DNA of 64,000 bases, from contig NZ_CP069526.1 of NCBI RefSeq assembly GCF_016889705.1, positions 1,240,001-1,304,000 on the forward strand, in the 5' to 3' direction. The DNA comes from Amycolatopsis sp. FDAARGOS 1241 (GTDB lineage: Bacteria > Actinomycetota > Actinomycetes > Mycobacteriales > Pseudonocardiaceae). A model generated the notes under the pieces. The model saw only the letters and a list, made by a program, of their open reading frames with translations. It had not been told where the DNA came from and did not search any database. Position 1 is the first letter of the stretch. Each line of letters starts with the position of its first letter. Positions 25,371 through 34,329 of the stretch are shown here, piece after piece. Made by a program: the position numbers and the translations under genes.

Positions 25371-27779
25371 GTGAAGCAGAATTCTGTTCGACGCAACCGC
25401 GGGTCGTCGATCCGGTCCCGCGTGCTCGCGATCGCGTTGATTCCGAGTCTCGCTCTCCTGCTCGTCGGGGTCGCACTGGCCGGCTACCTGATCACCGACG
25501 CGGTCAAGGCGCGCGACTACGCGCGGAAGATCCGCAGTGCGGAAGGTCCGGGCATCCCGTTCATCGTCGCCGCGGAGCAGGAGCGGCAGCTGTCGATGAG
25601 CGTGCTCGCCGGACAGGGCGAAGCGCGTCAGGCGCTGCAGGCCGCCCGACCGAAGACCGATGCGGCCGCCGCGCAGATCAGCGCGGTGCTGCAAGGCACC
25701 TTCGCCGACGACGACACCGTGCCCGCGAGTGTGAAGCAGAACATCGCGACGTTCGCCGGGCTGTACGCGAAGATGCCGCAGATGCGCCAGCAGGTGGACG
25801 CCGGGCAGCTGCCGCTGCTGCAGACATTCACCTTCTACAACCAGATCATCGACCAGTTCACCCAGGGCGTGGCCGGGCTCGCGCAGGCCGCGCGCGGCGC
25901 CGAAAACGCGTTCGCCCGGCTGTCGGCGATCCCGATCTTCAACGCCGCCGAGGAGATGCAGCGCAGCGACGCCCTCGCCTCGGCCGGGCTCGCGTCCGGC
26001 GGCCTCGCCGGCGACGAACAGCGCGCGTACCGCGGGCAGATCGGTGCGTACCACGCGCAGCTCGAACAGTCCGTGCCGCAGATGCTCCCGCAGGTCCGCG
26101 CGGCCTACGACAAGCTCGTGGCGGGTCCGGACTGGCGCACCGTCACGCAGGTCGAGAACGCGTTCCTCGCGGGTGACAAGCAGCTGCCCGTGCCGCAGCA
26201 GCAGTGGCGCGACTCCGCGCACCAGGTCGCCACGACCCTGATGACGATGTTCGTGACGCAGAGCGCGAACGCCACCAACGCGGCCATCTCCGACGCGGAC
26301 AACACGCTGCGGGACTCGATCATCGCCGGTGCCGCGGCCGTGCTCCTCGCGATCATCGTCGTGTTCATCGCACTGCGGCTTTCGCGCCGGTTCATCGCGC
26401 GGCTCGCGCGGCTGCGCGAGGACACGCTGGACGCGGCGGAAGTCCGGCTGCCCGAGCTCGTGGAGCGCGTGCGGGCGGGCGAACCCGTCGACCTCGAGGA
26501 GGGCGGGCACCTCCTCGACCACGGTACCGACGAGATCGGTGAGGTCGCGGAGGCGTTCAACAAGGCCCAGCAGGCGGCCCTCGCCGCGGCCGTCGAAGAG
26601 GCGAAGACCAGGGAGGGCACCAAAACGGTGTTCCTCAACATCGCCCACCGCAGCCAGGTCATCGTGCACCGCCAGCTCAAGGTGCTCGACGCGGCCGAGC
26701 GCAAGCAGGAGGACCCGGACCAGCTGGACACGCTGTTCCAGCTCGACCATCTCTCCACGCGCGCTCGCCGCAACGCCGAGAACCTGATCATCCTCGGCGG
26801 CGGCCAGCCCGGCCGGCAGTGGCGCAACCCCGTGGCTCTCACCGAGCTGGTGCGCGGCGCGGCGGCCGAGACGGAGGACTTCGCACGGGTGAAGACGGCG
26901 ACTCTGCCGTCGGTCGCCGTGCGCGGCCCGGTGGTCGGCGACCTCGTGCACCTGCTCGCGGAGCTGATCGACAACGCGACGTCGTTCTCGCCGCCGGAGT
27001 CGCGCGTGGAGCTGCGCGGCAACGTCGTGGGCAAGGGCGTGGTGATCGAGGTCGAGGACCAGGGCCTCGGGCTCGAGAAGGAGCAGGCCGACGAGTTCAA
27101 CGCGATGCTCGCCGACCCGCCCGACTTCGGCATCATGGCGCTGTCCGACGAGCCGCGCCTGGGCCTGTTCGTGGTCGCGCGGCTCGCGTCGCGCCACGGC
27201 ATCTCAGTGCACTTGCGCGAATCGGCCTACGGCGGGACGCGAGCGATCGTGCTGGTGCGCAAGGACTTGCTCGCGCCGGTCAGCGAAGTCGCGCCGGAGA
27301 GCACCGACGACGTGGCGGCTACGCCCGTGCCCGCGCAGGCCACCGCAGACCCGGTGCGCCTGAGCCGGGTGGGCCGGCGGGCAGCGCGCCTGCGGCCCGA
27401 ACCGGCGCCGGTCCCGGCTGCCGCACCCGTCGCGGCCGCCCCGCCCGAGCCGCCGCCCGCACCGCCGCGAGCCGCGCGCGCGCCGCGGCAGCAGCAGCCG
27501 GCGTGGCCCGCGCATGAGCCACGGCCCGCGCCGGAGAACGGCCGGCCGCAGCAGCCCTACCGGCCCGAAGCGCCGGGACGGCCGCCGCTCCCGCAGCGGC
27601 GCCGCCAGCAGAACCTCGTGCCGCAGCTGCGCGAGGACCGCCCGGCGCGGGAGCAGGAAGACGTGCGGGACGACTCGCCCGAGCTCGCCCGCAATCGCCT
27701 CACCGCGTTTCAGCAGGGCACCCGGCGCGCCCGGGAGACGGACGCCGACTACGACAACAGGTACGGAGATCACGACTGA
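25371..27779 (+). CDS. Conservon sensor-kinase-like protein (CvnA type)
   Basis: An 802-aa membrane protein. A first span (VLAIALIPSLALLLVGVALA), a large extracytoplasmic nitrate/nitrite-sensing-like helical domain (about 50-300), a second span (IIAGAAAVLLAIIVVFIALR), a HAMP-like linker, then a histidine-kinase ATPase domain (LIDNATSFSPPESRVELRG, VEDQGLGLEKEQ). The C-terminal 200 residues are Pro/Ala-rich and disordered. GTG 25371 was chosen because codons from an earlier GTG at 25314 are AT-rich at third positions. In conservons this protein groups with the next three at the membrane, resembling a eukaryotic G-protein-coupled complex. Confidence 0.9.
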   Translation: MKQNSVRRNRGSSIRSRVLAIALIPSLALLLVGVALAGYLITDAVKARDYARKIRSAEGPGIPFIVAAEQERQLSMSVLAGQGEARQALQAARPKTDAAAAQISAVLQGTFADDDTVPASVKQNIATFAGLYAKMPQMRQQVDAGQLPLLQTFTFYNQIIDQFTQGVAGLAQAARGAENAFARLSAIPIFNAAEEMQRSDALASAGLASGGLAGDEQRAYRGQIGAYHAQLEQSVPQMLPQVRAAYDKLVAGPDWRTVTQVENAFLAGDKQLPVPQQQWRDSAHQVATTLMTMFVTQSANATNAAISDADNTLRDSIIAGAAAVLLAIIVVFIALRLSRRFIARLARLREDTLDAAEVRLPELVERVRAGEPVDLEEGGHLLDHGTDEIGEVAEAFNKAQQAALAAAVEEAKTREGTKTVFLNIAHRSQVIVHRQLKVLDAAERKQEDPDQLDTLFQLDHLSTRARRNAENLIILGGGQPGRQWRNPVALTELVRGAAAETEDFARVKTATLPSVAVRGPVVGDLVHLLAELIDNATSFSPPESRVELRGNVVGKGVVIEVEDQGLGLEKEQADEFNAMLADPPDFGIMALSDEPRLGLFVVARLASRHGISVHLRESAYGGTRAIVLVRKDLLAPVSEVAPESTDDVAATPVPAQATADPVRLSRVGRRAARLRPEPAPVPAAAPVAAAPPEPPPAPPRAARAPRQQQPAWPAHEPRPAPENGRPQQPYRPEAPGRPPLPQRRRQQNLVPQLREDRPAREQEDVRDDSPELARNRLTAFQQGTRRARETDADYDNRYGDHD

Positions 27780-28195
27780 TGGCCAACAACGGCGTCAACG
27801 AGCTCGACTGGTTGCTCGACGACCTCGTGAAGCGGGTCGCCGGTGCCGAGCGGGCAGTGGTGCTCTCGTCGGACGGGCTGCTCATCGGCCGGACGAGCAA
27901 TCTGTCCGAAGAGGACGGTGAGCACCTGTCGGCGGTCGCCTCGGCGTTCCAGAGCCTCGCGCGGGGCACGGGACGCCACTTCGGCGGCGGCAACGTGCGG
28001 CAGACAATGGTGGAGATGGACCACGCGTTCCTCTTCGTGACGGCTGCCGGCCGCGGTGCGTGCCTCGCACTGCTGGCGAGCGCCGACTCGGACATGGGGC
28101 TCGTGGCCTACGAGATGAATCTGATGGTCAAGCGGGTCGGCGCGGTCCTCACCGCGGCGCCGCGGGCCGGAGTGGTCCAGCGGACTTCGCCATGA
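27779..28195 (+). CDS. Roadblock/LC7-domain protein (CvnB type)
   Basis: A 138-aa roadblock/LC7 protein: LDWLLDDLVKRVAGAERAVV, LSSDGLLIGRT and FLFVTAAGRGACLALLASAD follow the family fold. In MglB-like partners this fold acts on small GTPases. The start overlaps the kinase stop by one base (TGATG), implying translational coupling. It is likely to regulate the GTPase two genes downstream. Confidence 0.92.
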   Translation: MANNGVNELDWLLDDLVKRVAGAERAVVLSSDGLLIGRTSNLSEEDGEHLSAVASAFQSLARGTGRHFGGGNVRQTMVEMDHAFLFVTAAGRGACLALLASADSDMGLVAYEMNLMVKRVGAVLTAAPRAGVVQRTSP

Positions 28196-28563
28196 GCGGG
28201 CGGCACGAGTCCTGGTTCGACGACGAGGCCGGCCCCCTGGTCCGGTCGTACGCGGTCACGGGCGGGCGCACGCGGTCCGACACGCTCGGGCTGGACCTGA
28301 TCACGCTCGTGGTCGCGATGCGCACGGCGCGCGAGGTGGCCTCGCTCGAGCCCGAATACGCGCAGATCCTGAGTCTGTGCCAGAAGCCGACGTCGGTCGC
28401 CGAGGTGGCCGCGCGCGTGGACCTGCCCCTGCCCGTGGTGAAGGTGCTGCTGAGTGATCTGATCGAGCACAACCTCGTGCTGTTCCGCACGGCGGCGCCT
28501 CCGACCGAAGCTCCCAACAAACACGTACTCCAGGCGGTTCTCGATGGCATCCGGAAGCTCTGA
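28192..28563 (+). CDS. DUF742 protein (CvnC type)
   Basis: A 123-aa protein: VRSYAVTGGRTRSDTLGLDL and LITLVVAMRT begin the DUF742 domain, and PTSVAEVAARVDLPLPVVKV with VLLSDLIEHNLVLFR forms a winged-helix-like end. It overlaps the roadblock gene by ATGA. DUF742 proteins are obligate conservon members; they may bind DNA or act as adaptors. Confidence 0.92.
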   Translation: MSGRHESWFDDEAGPLVRSYAVTGGRTRSDTLGLDLITLVVAMRTAREVASLEPEYAQILSLCQKPTSVAEVAARVDLPLPVVKVLLSDLIEHNLVLFRTAAPPTEAPNKHVLQAVLDGIRKL

Positions 28564-29140
28564 CCCCCGGCGCTCACTGACCGCGACCGCGGTCAAGGTG
28601 CTGATCGCCGGCGGGTTCGGGGTCGGCAAGACCACAATGGTCGGCTCGGTCAGCGAGGTCCCGCCGCTGCGCACCGAAGAAGTGATCACGACCGCGTCGG
28701 AGGGGATCGACGACCTCGCGGGCGTGGAGCAGAAGACCACCACGACCGTGGCGCTGGACTTCGGCCGCATCACGATCAACCCCGAGCTGATCCTGTACCT
28801 GTTCGGCACGCCCGGGCAGGACCGGTTCTGGTTCATGTGGGACGAGCTGGCGGAGGGCGCGCTGGGCGCCGTGGTGCTGGCCGACACGCGGCGGCTCGAA
28901 TCCTGCTTCGCCGCGGTGGACTTCTTCGAGCGGCGCGGCCTGCCGTTCATCGTCGGGGTGAACTGCTTCGACGGCGCGTACCGCTACGGCACGGAAGAGG
29001 TCCGGGCCGCTTTGGATCTCGACCCGGACGTTCCCCTGTTGCTGTGTGACGCCCGCGAGCGGGAGTCGACCAAGCAGGTGCTGACGATCCTCATGGAGCA
29101 CGTGATGAAGCACAACGACCTGGCGGCCGCGGGCTACTGA
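28544..29140 (+). CDS. Conservon small GTPase (CvnD type)
   Basis: A 198-aa GTP-binding protein. Walker A is GGFGVGKTTMVGS, the G3-like element is LYLFGTPGQDRFWFMWDELA, and GVNCFDGAYRY stands where NKxD is expected. The G3 motif is GTPGQ rather than DxxGQ, as in this prokaryotic subfamily. The ATG lies 20 bases inside the DUF742 gene. The stop overlaps the convergent DoxX gene by seven bases. Confidence 0.92.
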   Translation: MASGSSDPRRSLTATAVKVLIAGGFGVGKTTMVGSVSEVPPLRTEEVITTASEGIDDLAGVEQKTTTTVALDFGRITINPELILYLFGTPGQDRFWFMWDELAEGALGAVVLADTRRLESCFAAVDFFERRGLPFIVGVNCFDGAYRYGTEEVRAALDLDPDVPLLLCDARERESTKQVLTILMEHVMKHNDLAAAGY

Positions 29141-29592
29141 CCCGCCTTGACCGAAGAGCGCTTGCTGCGGCCCAGCGCGAACGCGCCCGGCCCGGTGACG
29201 GCGATCGCCAGGAAGATCCACGAGTACAGCGCGGCCGGTTCGCCCATGTTCTGCATCGGCAGCAGGCCCATCGGCGCGTGGACGGTGAAGTAGGCGTAGG
29301 CCATCACGCCCGACAGCACGATCGCGGCCGGTCGCGTCGCCACGCCCAGCAGGATCAGCACGGCACCGACGACTTCGATCGCGCTGGCCCAGAAGCCGGG
29401 GAAACTGCCGAACGGCACGGCTCCTCCGTGGCCGTCGATGCCGCCGAAGAAGCCGAAGCCGGCCAGGCCGTGGCACAGGAACAGGACCGACGTGACGACC
29501 CGGAACAGGGCCAGCACGATGGGGCCGACGCGGTCGGTGAGCTTGCTGGTGCTGGTGGTGGCGGTGGTCTGGGTGCGCGTGATGGTGGTCAT
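29134..29592 (-). CDS. DoxX-family membrane protein
   Basis: A 152-aa protein with four membrane segments: ALFRVVTSVLFLCHGLAGFG, WASAIEVVGAVLILLGVATR, IVLSGVMAYAYFTVHAPMGL and SWIFLAIAVTGPGAFALGRS, the DoxX arrangement. Bacterial DoxX proteins are linked to redox and thiol-stress complexes. ATG 29592 follows GAGAGGAACTTC. It is convergent with the conservon and overlaps its last gene. Confidence 0.88.
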   Translation of the reverse strand: MTTITRTQTTATTSTSKLTDRVGPIVLALFRVVTSVLFLCHGLAGFGFFGGIDGHGGAVPFGSFPGFWASAIEVVGAVLILLGVATRPAAIVLSGVMAYAYFTVHAPMGLLPMQNMGEPAALYSWIFLAIAVTGPGAFALGRSKRSSVKAGQ

Positions 29593-29697
29593 CTCGAAGT
29601 TCCTCTCTCGGGTGCTTTCACCAACGCGTCGATCGGGCTCGACGCGGATCGACACCGCCGCGGAACTTTTTCCGAAGGCTTTTGGGAGACTGTCCCG

Positions 29698-30153
29698 ATG
29701 GCTGCCAAACACAGCGCCGGCCTGCTGCTCTTTCGCCGGCGCGCCGAGGTCGAGGTGCTGCTCGCGCACATGGGCGGGCCGTTCTGGGCGAAGAAGGACG
29801 AGGCCGCCTGGTCGTTGCCGAAGGGTGAGGTGGAGGACGGTGAGGACCCCGCCGCGGCGGCTCGGCGGGAGTTCGCCGAGGAGCTCGGCCTGCCCGCTCC
29901 CGAGGGCGAGTGGCACGCGTTGGGCGACGTCCGCCAGTCCGGGAAAGTCGTGACGGCGTGGGCGGTGGAGGCGGACCTCGACCCGGCCACGATCGTGCCG
30001 GGGACCTTCGAGCTGGAGTGGCCGCCGCGGTCCGGGAAGAAGCAGGAGTTCCCGGAGGTGGACCGCGTCGGGTGGTTCGGGCCGGCCGCCGCCGCCGAAA
30101 AGCTGGTGAAGGGCCAACGGGCATTCCTGGCGCGGCTCGCTGGCGTGGTCTAG
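29698..30153 (+). CDS. NUDIX hydrolase
   Basis: A 151-aa protein. The NUDIX box runs GEVEDGEDPAAAARREFAEE followed by LGL, matching GX5EX7REUXEEXGU. LPKGEVEDGED and the inserted SGKKQEFPEVDRVGWF resemble the diadenosine-polyphosphate/ADP-ribose subgroup. ATG 29698 has only a weak GGGAG upstream. It probably removes nucleoside-diphosphate derivatives. Its stop overlaps the convergent HAD gene by four bases. Confidence 0.88.
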   Translation: MAAKHSAGLLLFRRRAEVEVLLAHMGGPFWAKKDEAAWSLPKGEVEDGEDPAAAARREFAEELGLPAPEGEWHALGDVRQSGKVVTAWAVEADLDPATIVPGTFELEWPPRSGKKQEFPEVDRVGWFGPAAAAEKLVKGQRAFLARLAGVV

Positions 30154-30803
30154 GCCAACAGCTCCAGGACCTCGGCAAGCGGCTTGGCCGTGAACGACGG
30201 GAGCACCAGGTCGGCGTGGCCGAAGTCGAGGCTCGCCGTGATCGGGTTCGGCACGGCGACGGTCGGGATGTTCGCCGCTTTCGCCGCGCGGACGCCATGG
30301 GGTGAGTCTTCGAACGCGATGGCCTCGGCCGCCGTGACGCCGAGGGTGGCCAGCGCGGCGAGGTAGGTGTCGGGGCACGGTTTGGCGGCGTGGACGTCGC
30401 CGGTCTCGACGGAGGTGAAGCGGGTGGCGAGGCCGAGGCGGTCGAGCTGGCCGTGGACCCACCCACCGCTGGAGCTGGACGCCACGCCGAGCGTGAGCCC
30501 TCGTGCGGCGGCTTCGTCGAGGTAGCCGAGGACGCCTTCGCGGGGCCCCTCGGCTTCGAGCAGTTCACGGACGCGGGCGCGCATGCCCGGCCGCAGCCGT
30601 TCCGGGTCGATGCCCGCGACGTGCTCGGCCAGCAGCTTGAACATCGTCGCGGCGGTGTTCTGCGTGCCGATCACGGTATGCCACACGTCGATCGGGAGCT
30701 CCACGCCGTGGTCGCGGAACATCTCCCGCCACGACTGCAGCACGGCGGCTTCGGTGTCGGCCAGCGTTCCGTCGAAGTCGAAGATCAGCGCTCGCGTGGC
30801 CAC
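30150..30803 (-). CDS. HAD-family hydrolase (beta-phosphoglucomutase-like)
   Basis: A 217-aa haloacid dehalogenase: IFDFDGTLADTEAAVLQSWR carries the nucleophile Asp and general acid Asp, VASSSSGGWVHGQLDRLGL is motif II, KPCPDTYLAALATLG has the motif III Lys, and AFEDSPHGVRAAKAA has the motif IV acids. The cap domain is the small helical type of phosphoglycolate phosphatase and beta-phosphoglucomutase relatives. GTG start. Its substrate is probably a small sugar phosphate. Confidence 0.9.
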   Translation of the reverse strand: MATRALIFDFDGTLADTEAAVLQSWREMFRDHGVELPIDVWHTVIGTQNTAATMFKLLAEHVAGIDPERLRPGMRARVRELLEAEGPREGVLGYLDEAAARGLTLGVASSSSGGWVHGQLDRLGLATRFTSVETGDVHAAKPCPDTYLAALATLGVTAAEAIAFEDSPHGVRAAKAANIPTVAVPNPITASLDFGHADLVLPSFTAKPLAEVLELLA

Positions 30804-30836
30804 GGGTGCCAGCTTGCCGGAGAGAGTGGGCCGGTG

Positions 30837-31637
30837 TCAGCGCGGTGTGAAGAACTCCGCAAGCACCGGGGCGAGAACCCCGGCCTTCACGAGGTGCGTC
30901 TGGCCGGGCAAGGTGCGGTAGGTGGCGCCGGGCAGATTCTTCGCCAGCGCTTCGCAGCCCGCGCGCATCCACTTCGGGCTCTTGCCGCCGTCGACGACGA
31001 GCGACGGGGCGGTGAGGCCGGACCAGCGGCCTTCGGGCAGCGGGCGGCCGGCCTGGTGGCCGTCCATGATTGCGGTGTCGTACGGGAGCGTGTGGGCGAC
31101 GCGCTTGAGCTTCGGCCACGCGGGCATGAGGCCCATCATCGCGACCATCGGCGCGGGAAGGCCGACGCCGACCCGCATGAAGAGCCGGACGGCTTCGCCG
31201 GGCTTGCCGTTCTTCAGGGCGTTGTCGAGGGTCGCGGCGTACTCGGGACCGAGCGGTTTGCGCGAACCGTCGACGACGAACGGCGGCTCGTAGACGGCGA
31301 CGCGGTTCACCGGGATGCCGCGGTGGGCGGCTTCCAGCGCGAGCGCGGCGCCCGACGAGATGCCGAAGAGCCCCGCTTCGCCACCGGCTTCCTTCACGAT
31401 GGCGGCGACGTCCTCCACTTCGCGCTCGACGTCGTAGGGCTGGGTGTCACCGCTTTCGCCGCGGCCACGCCGGTCGTAGGTGTAGACGGTGAAGCGGTCC
31501 GCGAGTTCGTTCGCGATCGCGTCGTTGGGGGTCGAGCCGCGGTAGCACATGGCGCCGTCGACTAGGACGAGCGCGGGGCCGGAGCCGGCGCGGGTGTAGC
31601 CGAGGACCGTGCCGTCGGCGGAAACGGTGGTGGGCAT
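30837..31637 (-). CDS. Alpha/beta hydrolase
   Basis: A 266-aa hydrolase. YTYDRRGRGESGD is the oxyanion region, GLFGISSGAALALEAA is the nucleophile elbow (GxSxG, Ser in GISSG), and LPGQTHLVKAG contains the catalytic His. ATG 31637 follows GAGGAGGAACTCC. It lies 24 bp upstream-overlapping in orientation with the DUF998 gene, so the two may be cotranscribed. Substrate unknown. Confidence 0.88.
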   Translation of the reverse strand: MPTTVSADGTVLGYTRAGSGPALVLVDGAMCYRGSTPNDAIANELADRFTVYTYDRRGRGESGDTQPYDVEREVEDVAAIVKEAGGEAGLFGISSGAALALEAAHRGIPVNRVAVYEPPFVVDGSRKPLGPEYAATLDNALKNGKPGEAVRLFMRVGVGLPAPMVAMMGLMPAWPKLKRVAHTLPYDTAIMDGHQAGRPLPEGRWSGLTAPSLVVDGGKSPKWMRAGCEALAKNLPGATYRTLPGQTHLVKAGVLAPVLAEFFTPR

Positions 31638-31660
31638 GGAGTTCCTCCTCAGTGGTGAAG

Positions 31661-32245
31661 TCAGTGGGTGGCGGTGCCGGTGTTACTGGTGACGGCGAGC
31701 CAGGTGAAGGCCAGCACGACGGCGGCCCAGAAGCCGAGCACGACCGCGGGGCTGGTGGAACCGGAGGCGACGCCGAGAAAACCGGTGAGGAAAACGACTC
31801 CGGTGGCGCGGGAGTACCGGCGGAAGCGCTTGCTGCCCTGGACGGCGAAGCAGGCGCCCGTGAAGGCCAGGAAGCCGATTCCGGCGGTGACGAGGTGCAG
31901 CACTCCGTGCCAGGAGACGCCGACCGGGTCGGCGGCGAAGATCCCGGCGGCGATGAGACCGGCGCCGAACGCGGTGATGAGGATGGCTGGTCTGCGGCCT
32001 TGCGTTCTTCGGAGGCCGGCCGCGGCGGCGATGGTGAGCAGGCCGGTGACCACGAAGTTGGTGATCTGGATCCAGCCGAGCGGGCCGAGGGCCAGGTAGC
32101 TCACGTCGTCGTGGAGCGGGTCGAAGCCTTCTCGGGTGAGTGCCTGGGCCAGGGCCGTGGCGACGTAGACCGGGCCGGCGGCGAGGCCGCAGGCCCGGAG
32201 GGTGCGGGTCGGGACGGCCGTGGTGGCCGGTGCGGTCGTGGTCAT
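31661..32245 (-). CDS. DUF998-family membrane protein
   Basis: A 194-aa protein with about six membrane segments: RACGLAAGPVYVATALAQAL, LGPLGWIQITNFVVTGLLTI, ITAFGAGLIAAGIFAADPVG, LHLVTAGIGFLAFTGACFAV, and two later ones. DPVGVSWHGVLHLVTAGIGF is the DUF998 signature with a conserved His in the membrane. The function of the family is unknown. The alpha/beta hydrolase follows after 23 bp, so the two may form one transcript from a promoter near 32300. Confidence 0.88.
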   Translation of the reverse strand: MTTTAPATTAVPTRTLRACGLAAGPVYVATALAQALTREGFDPLHDDVSYLALGPLGWIQITNFVVTGLLTIAAAAGLRRTQGRRPAILITAFGAGLIAAGIFAADPVGVSWHGVLHLVTAGIGFLAFTGACFAVQGSKRFRRYSRATGVVFLTGFLGVASGSTSPAVVLGFWAAVVLAFTWLAVTSNTGTATH

Positions 32246-32295
32246 CGTGGTCCCCCTCGTCGGTCAGGGAGAACGGTCGCACCGAACTCTACGGT

Positions 32296-32316
32296 TGTCA
32301 AGACAAAAAAAGTCTT
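32296..32316 (-). promoter_or_regulatory. AT-rich inverted repeat overlapping a -35 box
   Basis: AAGAC-AAAAAAA-GTCTT at 32300-32316 is a 5-7-5 inverted repeat in otherwise GC-rich DNA. On the minus strand it abuts TTGACA (reverse complement of 32296-32301), a consensus -35, about 50 bp upstream of the DUF998 gene. I could not find a good -10 at 17 bp spacing. It may be an operator for an unlinked regulator. Confidence 0.4.
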
Positions 32317-32356
32317 CGGTGGCGTATGAGGGTGGCTTGGGGTGGTTCGGCGCCGG

Positions 32357-33493
32357 TCAGGCGGGGCGGCGGAGGGTGATGAGGGTGATCTCGTTGGGCG
32401 CGAAGACGCGGAACGGCGGGCCCCAGAAGCCGGAGCCGCGGCTGTTGTAGAGCTGGGTCGAGCCGTGGGTGGTCAAGCCGGAGAGGGTGGGCTGGTCGAG
32501 GCGCACGAGCAGGTGGAAGGGCCAGATCTGGCCGCCGTGCGTGTGCCCGGAGATCTGCAGGTCGACGTCGGCTTCGCGGGCCTGGGTGATCTGCTTGGGC
32601 TGGTGGGCGAGCAGCACGACGGGCACGCCGGGATCTCTGCCGGCGAGGGCGGCGGGCAGGTCGGGGCCGTGGCCGGGCAGGCCGGACGCGGCGCCGGTGG
32701 GGTCGTCGATGCCGGCGAAGAGCACGCGGTCGCCGCCGCGTTCGACGAGGGTGCTGCGGTTGTGGAGCGTGTCCCAGCCGAGGCTCGCCATGTGGTCGAG
32801 CCAGGCCTGGGCTTCGCCGAAGTACTCGTGGTTGCCGGTGATGTAGAAGCGGCCGAGCGCGGCCTGGACACCACCGAGCGGATCGACCTGCTTGCGGCGC
32901 TTGGCGACGGACCCGTCGGCGAGGTCGCCGGCGTGGCAGGCGACGTCGGCCTGGAGCCGGTTGAGCTCGCTGACCAGCTTCTCGGACCACTTGGTGCGGT
33001 CGAGCGGGCCGTAGTGCGTGTCGGTGATGACGGCGATTCGGAGGCCGTCGGCGCCCTGGCCCAGTTTGGGGATGACGACGTCGACCTCCTTGACCGGCGG
33101 GACGCGCATGGCGACGCGGTGGCCGGTGACGAGCAGCGCCACGGCTACGACGAGCGTCACGGCGGCCACGATGCGCGGGCGGGTGGGGTCGTCGACGCCG
33201 GCGAGGAGGAGGGTCAGCCGCAGGACGTGGCCCAGCACGCTCCAGGTGAACAGGACCCAGGCGGTGCCGAGTAGCACGTCACCGGTCCTGGCGGCCGCGT
33301 CGTTCTGCTTCGGTCCGTGGCCGTGGAACATCAGGAAGGGGAAAGCGAGCATCGCGGCCGCGAACAGGACGGTGCCGGTGATCGTGGCCGCCGCGGGCCA
33401 GTCCGGCAGCAGCACGAACACCGACCACGGCTCCCCGAACAGCAGGAGCAGGGCCGCGAACAGCGCGGCAGCCCGACGAATCCGACGCACCAC
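32357..33493 (-). CDS. Membrane-anchored metallophosphoesterase
   Basis: A 378-aa protein with about four N-terminal membrane spans (residues 7-125) and a calcineurin-like phosphoesterase domain: AVITDTHYGPL (DxH), ACHAGDLADGS (GDxxD), ITGNHEYFG (GNHE), LLAHQPKQ and ISGHTHGGQIWPF (GHTH). All metal ligands are present. Members of this YaeI/YkuE-like group act on lipid or nucleotide phosphates at the membrane. GTG start at 33493. Confidence 0.92.
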   Translation of the reverse strand: MVRRIRRAAALFAALLLLFGEPWSVFVLLPDWPAAATITGTVLFAAAMLAFPFLMFHGHGPKQNDAAARTGDVLLGTAWVLFTWSVLGHVLRLTLLLAGVDDPTRPRIVAAVTLVVAVALLVTGHRVAMRVPPVKEVDVVIPKLGQGADGLRIAVITDTHYGPLDRTKWSEKLVSELNRLQADVACHAGDLADGSVAKRRKQVDPLGGVQAALGRFYITGNHEYFGEAQAWLDHMASLGWDTLHNRSTLVERGGDRVLFAGIDDPTGAASGLPGHGPDLPAALAGRDPGVPVVLLAHQPKQITQAREADVDLQISGHTHGGQIWPFHLLVRLDQPTLSGLTTHGSTQLYNSRGSGFWGPPFRVFAPNEITLITLRRPA

Positions 33494-33625
33494 GGTTGCC
33501 GTCCCTTCAATCTGGTCTACCCAGAGTAGCCGGATTCCGGGGTTAACGGCCCGATGGGCTGTTAGGAGTGGTTCACCTGGTCCAGCGACTGCGCAATCGA
33601 TCAGTTGTTCGATACGGTTGCCGAC

Positions 33626-33898
33626 ATGAGGCGATCGGTCAGGGTGTGCAGCATCGGGAACCTGGATGTGACGAGGGAGGTGTCACGGTGCGTCGCGCTG
33701 TCGGGTGAGGAGATCGCGGCGTTCCGCGCGGTGGGAGACGCGTTGTCGGGCGCATGGGACGCGTTGATCAGGGGCGAGGTGGACCTCGAGACGGCGGTGG
33801 ACCGGGCGGTGCTGGCGGGCGAGCTGCCCGTGGAACACGCCCGGTTGGCGGTGTCGGTGATGGCGCCGGGGCGGAAGGAGTGGAGCTGGGTGACGTGA
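33626..33898 (+). CDS. Small hypothetical helical protein
   Basis: A 90-aa ORF from ATG 33626 (TTG 33605 would add seven residues). It has regular amphipathic helices (LSGEEIAAFRAVGDALSGAW, EVDLETAVDRAVLAGELPVE) and good third-position GC, but no recognised domain and no clear ribosome binding site. It could be leaderless. Treated as a probable but unproven gene. Confidence 0.45.
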   Translation: MRRSVRVCSIGNLDVTREVSRCVALSGEEIAAFRAVGDALSGAWDALIRGEVDLETAVDRAVLAGELPVEHARLAVSVMAPGRKEWSWVT

Positions 33899-34329
33899 GG
33901 GGGTGATCCATTGTGGACGTACGTTGTGGAGGGTGGGTGGTCGGCGGGTGGATGGGCTGAGTTGGGCAAGGGCCTGGTGATGGCGGGTGAGCGGAGCGTA
34001 CGGTGTCCGGGCGCCGGCGACGCTGGTGGGCTTCAGGGGGCTGCTCGCGGTGAGGCTGTAGCAGGCGTGGTGCCGTAGGTGGTTGGGCCGGTTGAAGGTG
34101 GTGCAGGCGGAGCTTCCGGGGGGCTCGGCTAACCGGAGCGGCCAAGAGGAAAGCGCGGGAGTTCGTCATCGTGGGAGAGAACCCGCGTGGGTGTCGACGA
34201 TGCGGCCGAGCCCGAGGGCAGCCCGCGTCGGCGGTGCTTGCTCACGGCCGGACACGGGGAGTGAGTGAGGCTCTCACGGTCCGCGGCCGGTACGGCGGGC
34301 GCTCAGCGGCGGGCTCTATTGTGGACAAA
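33899..34329. other. Intergenic stretch, G-rich on the plus strand
   Basis: About 430 bp with strong G over C skew on the plus strand (for example around 33930-34080). Open frames on either strand are Pro/Arg/His-rich shadows without motifs. No RNA gene or clear terminator was recognised. Confidence 0.45.

Noticed and set aside
33768..34169. 133-codon minus-strand frame in the G-rich gap
   Set aside because: His/Pro/Arg-rich shadow overlapping the small plus-strand ORF; no ribosome binding site or motif.
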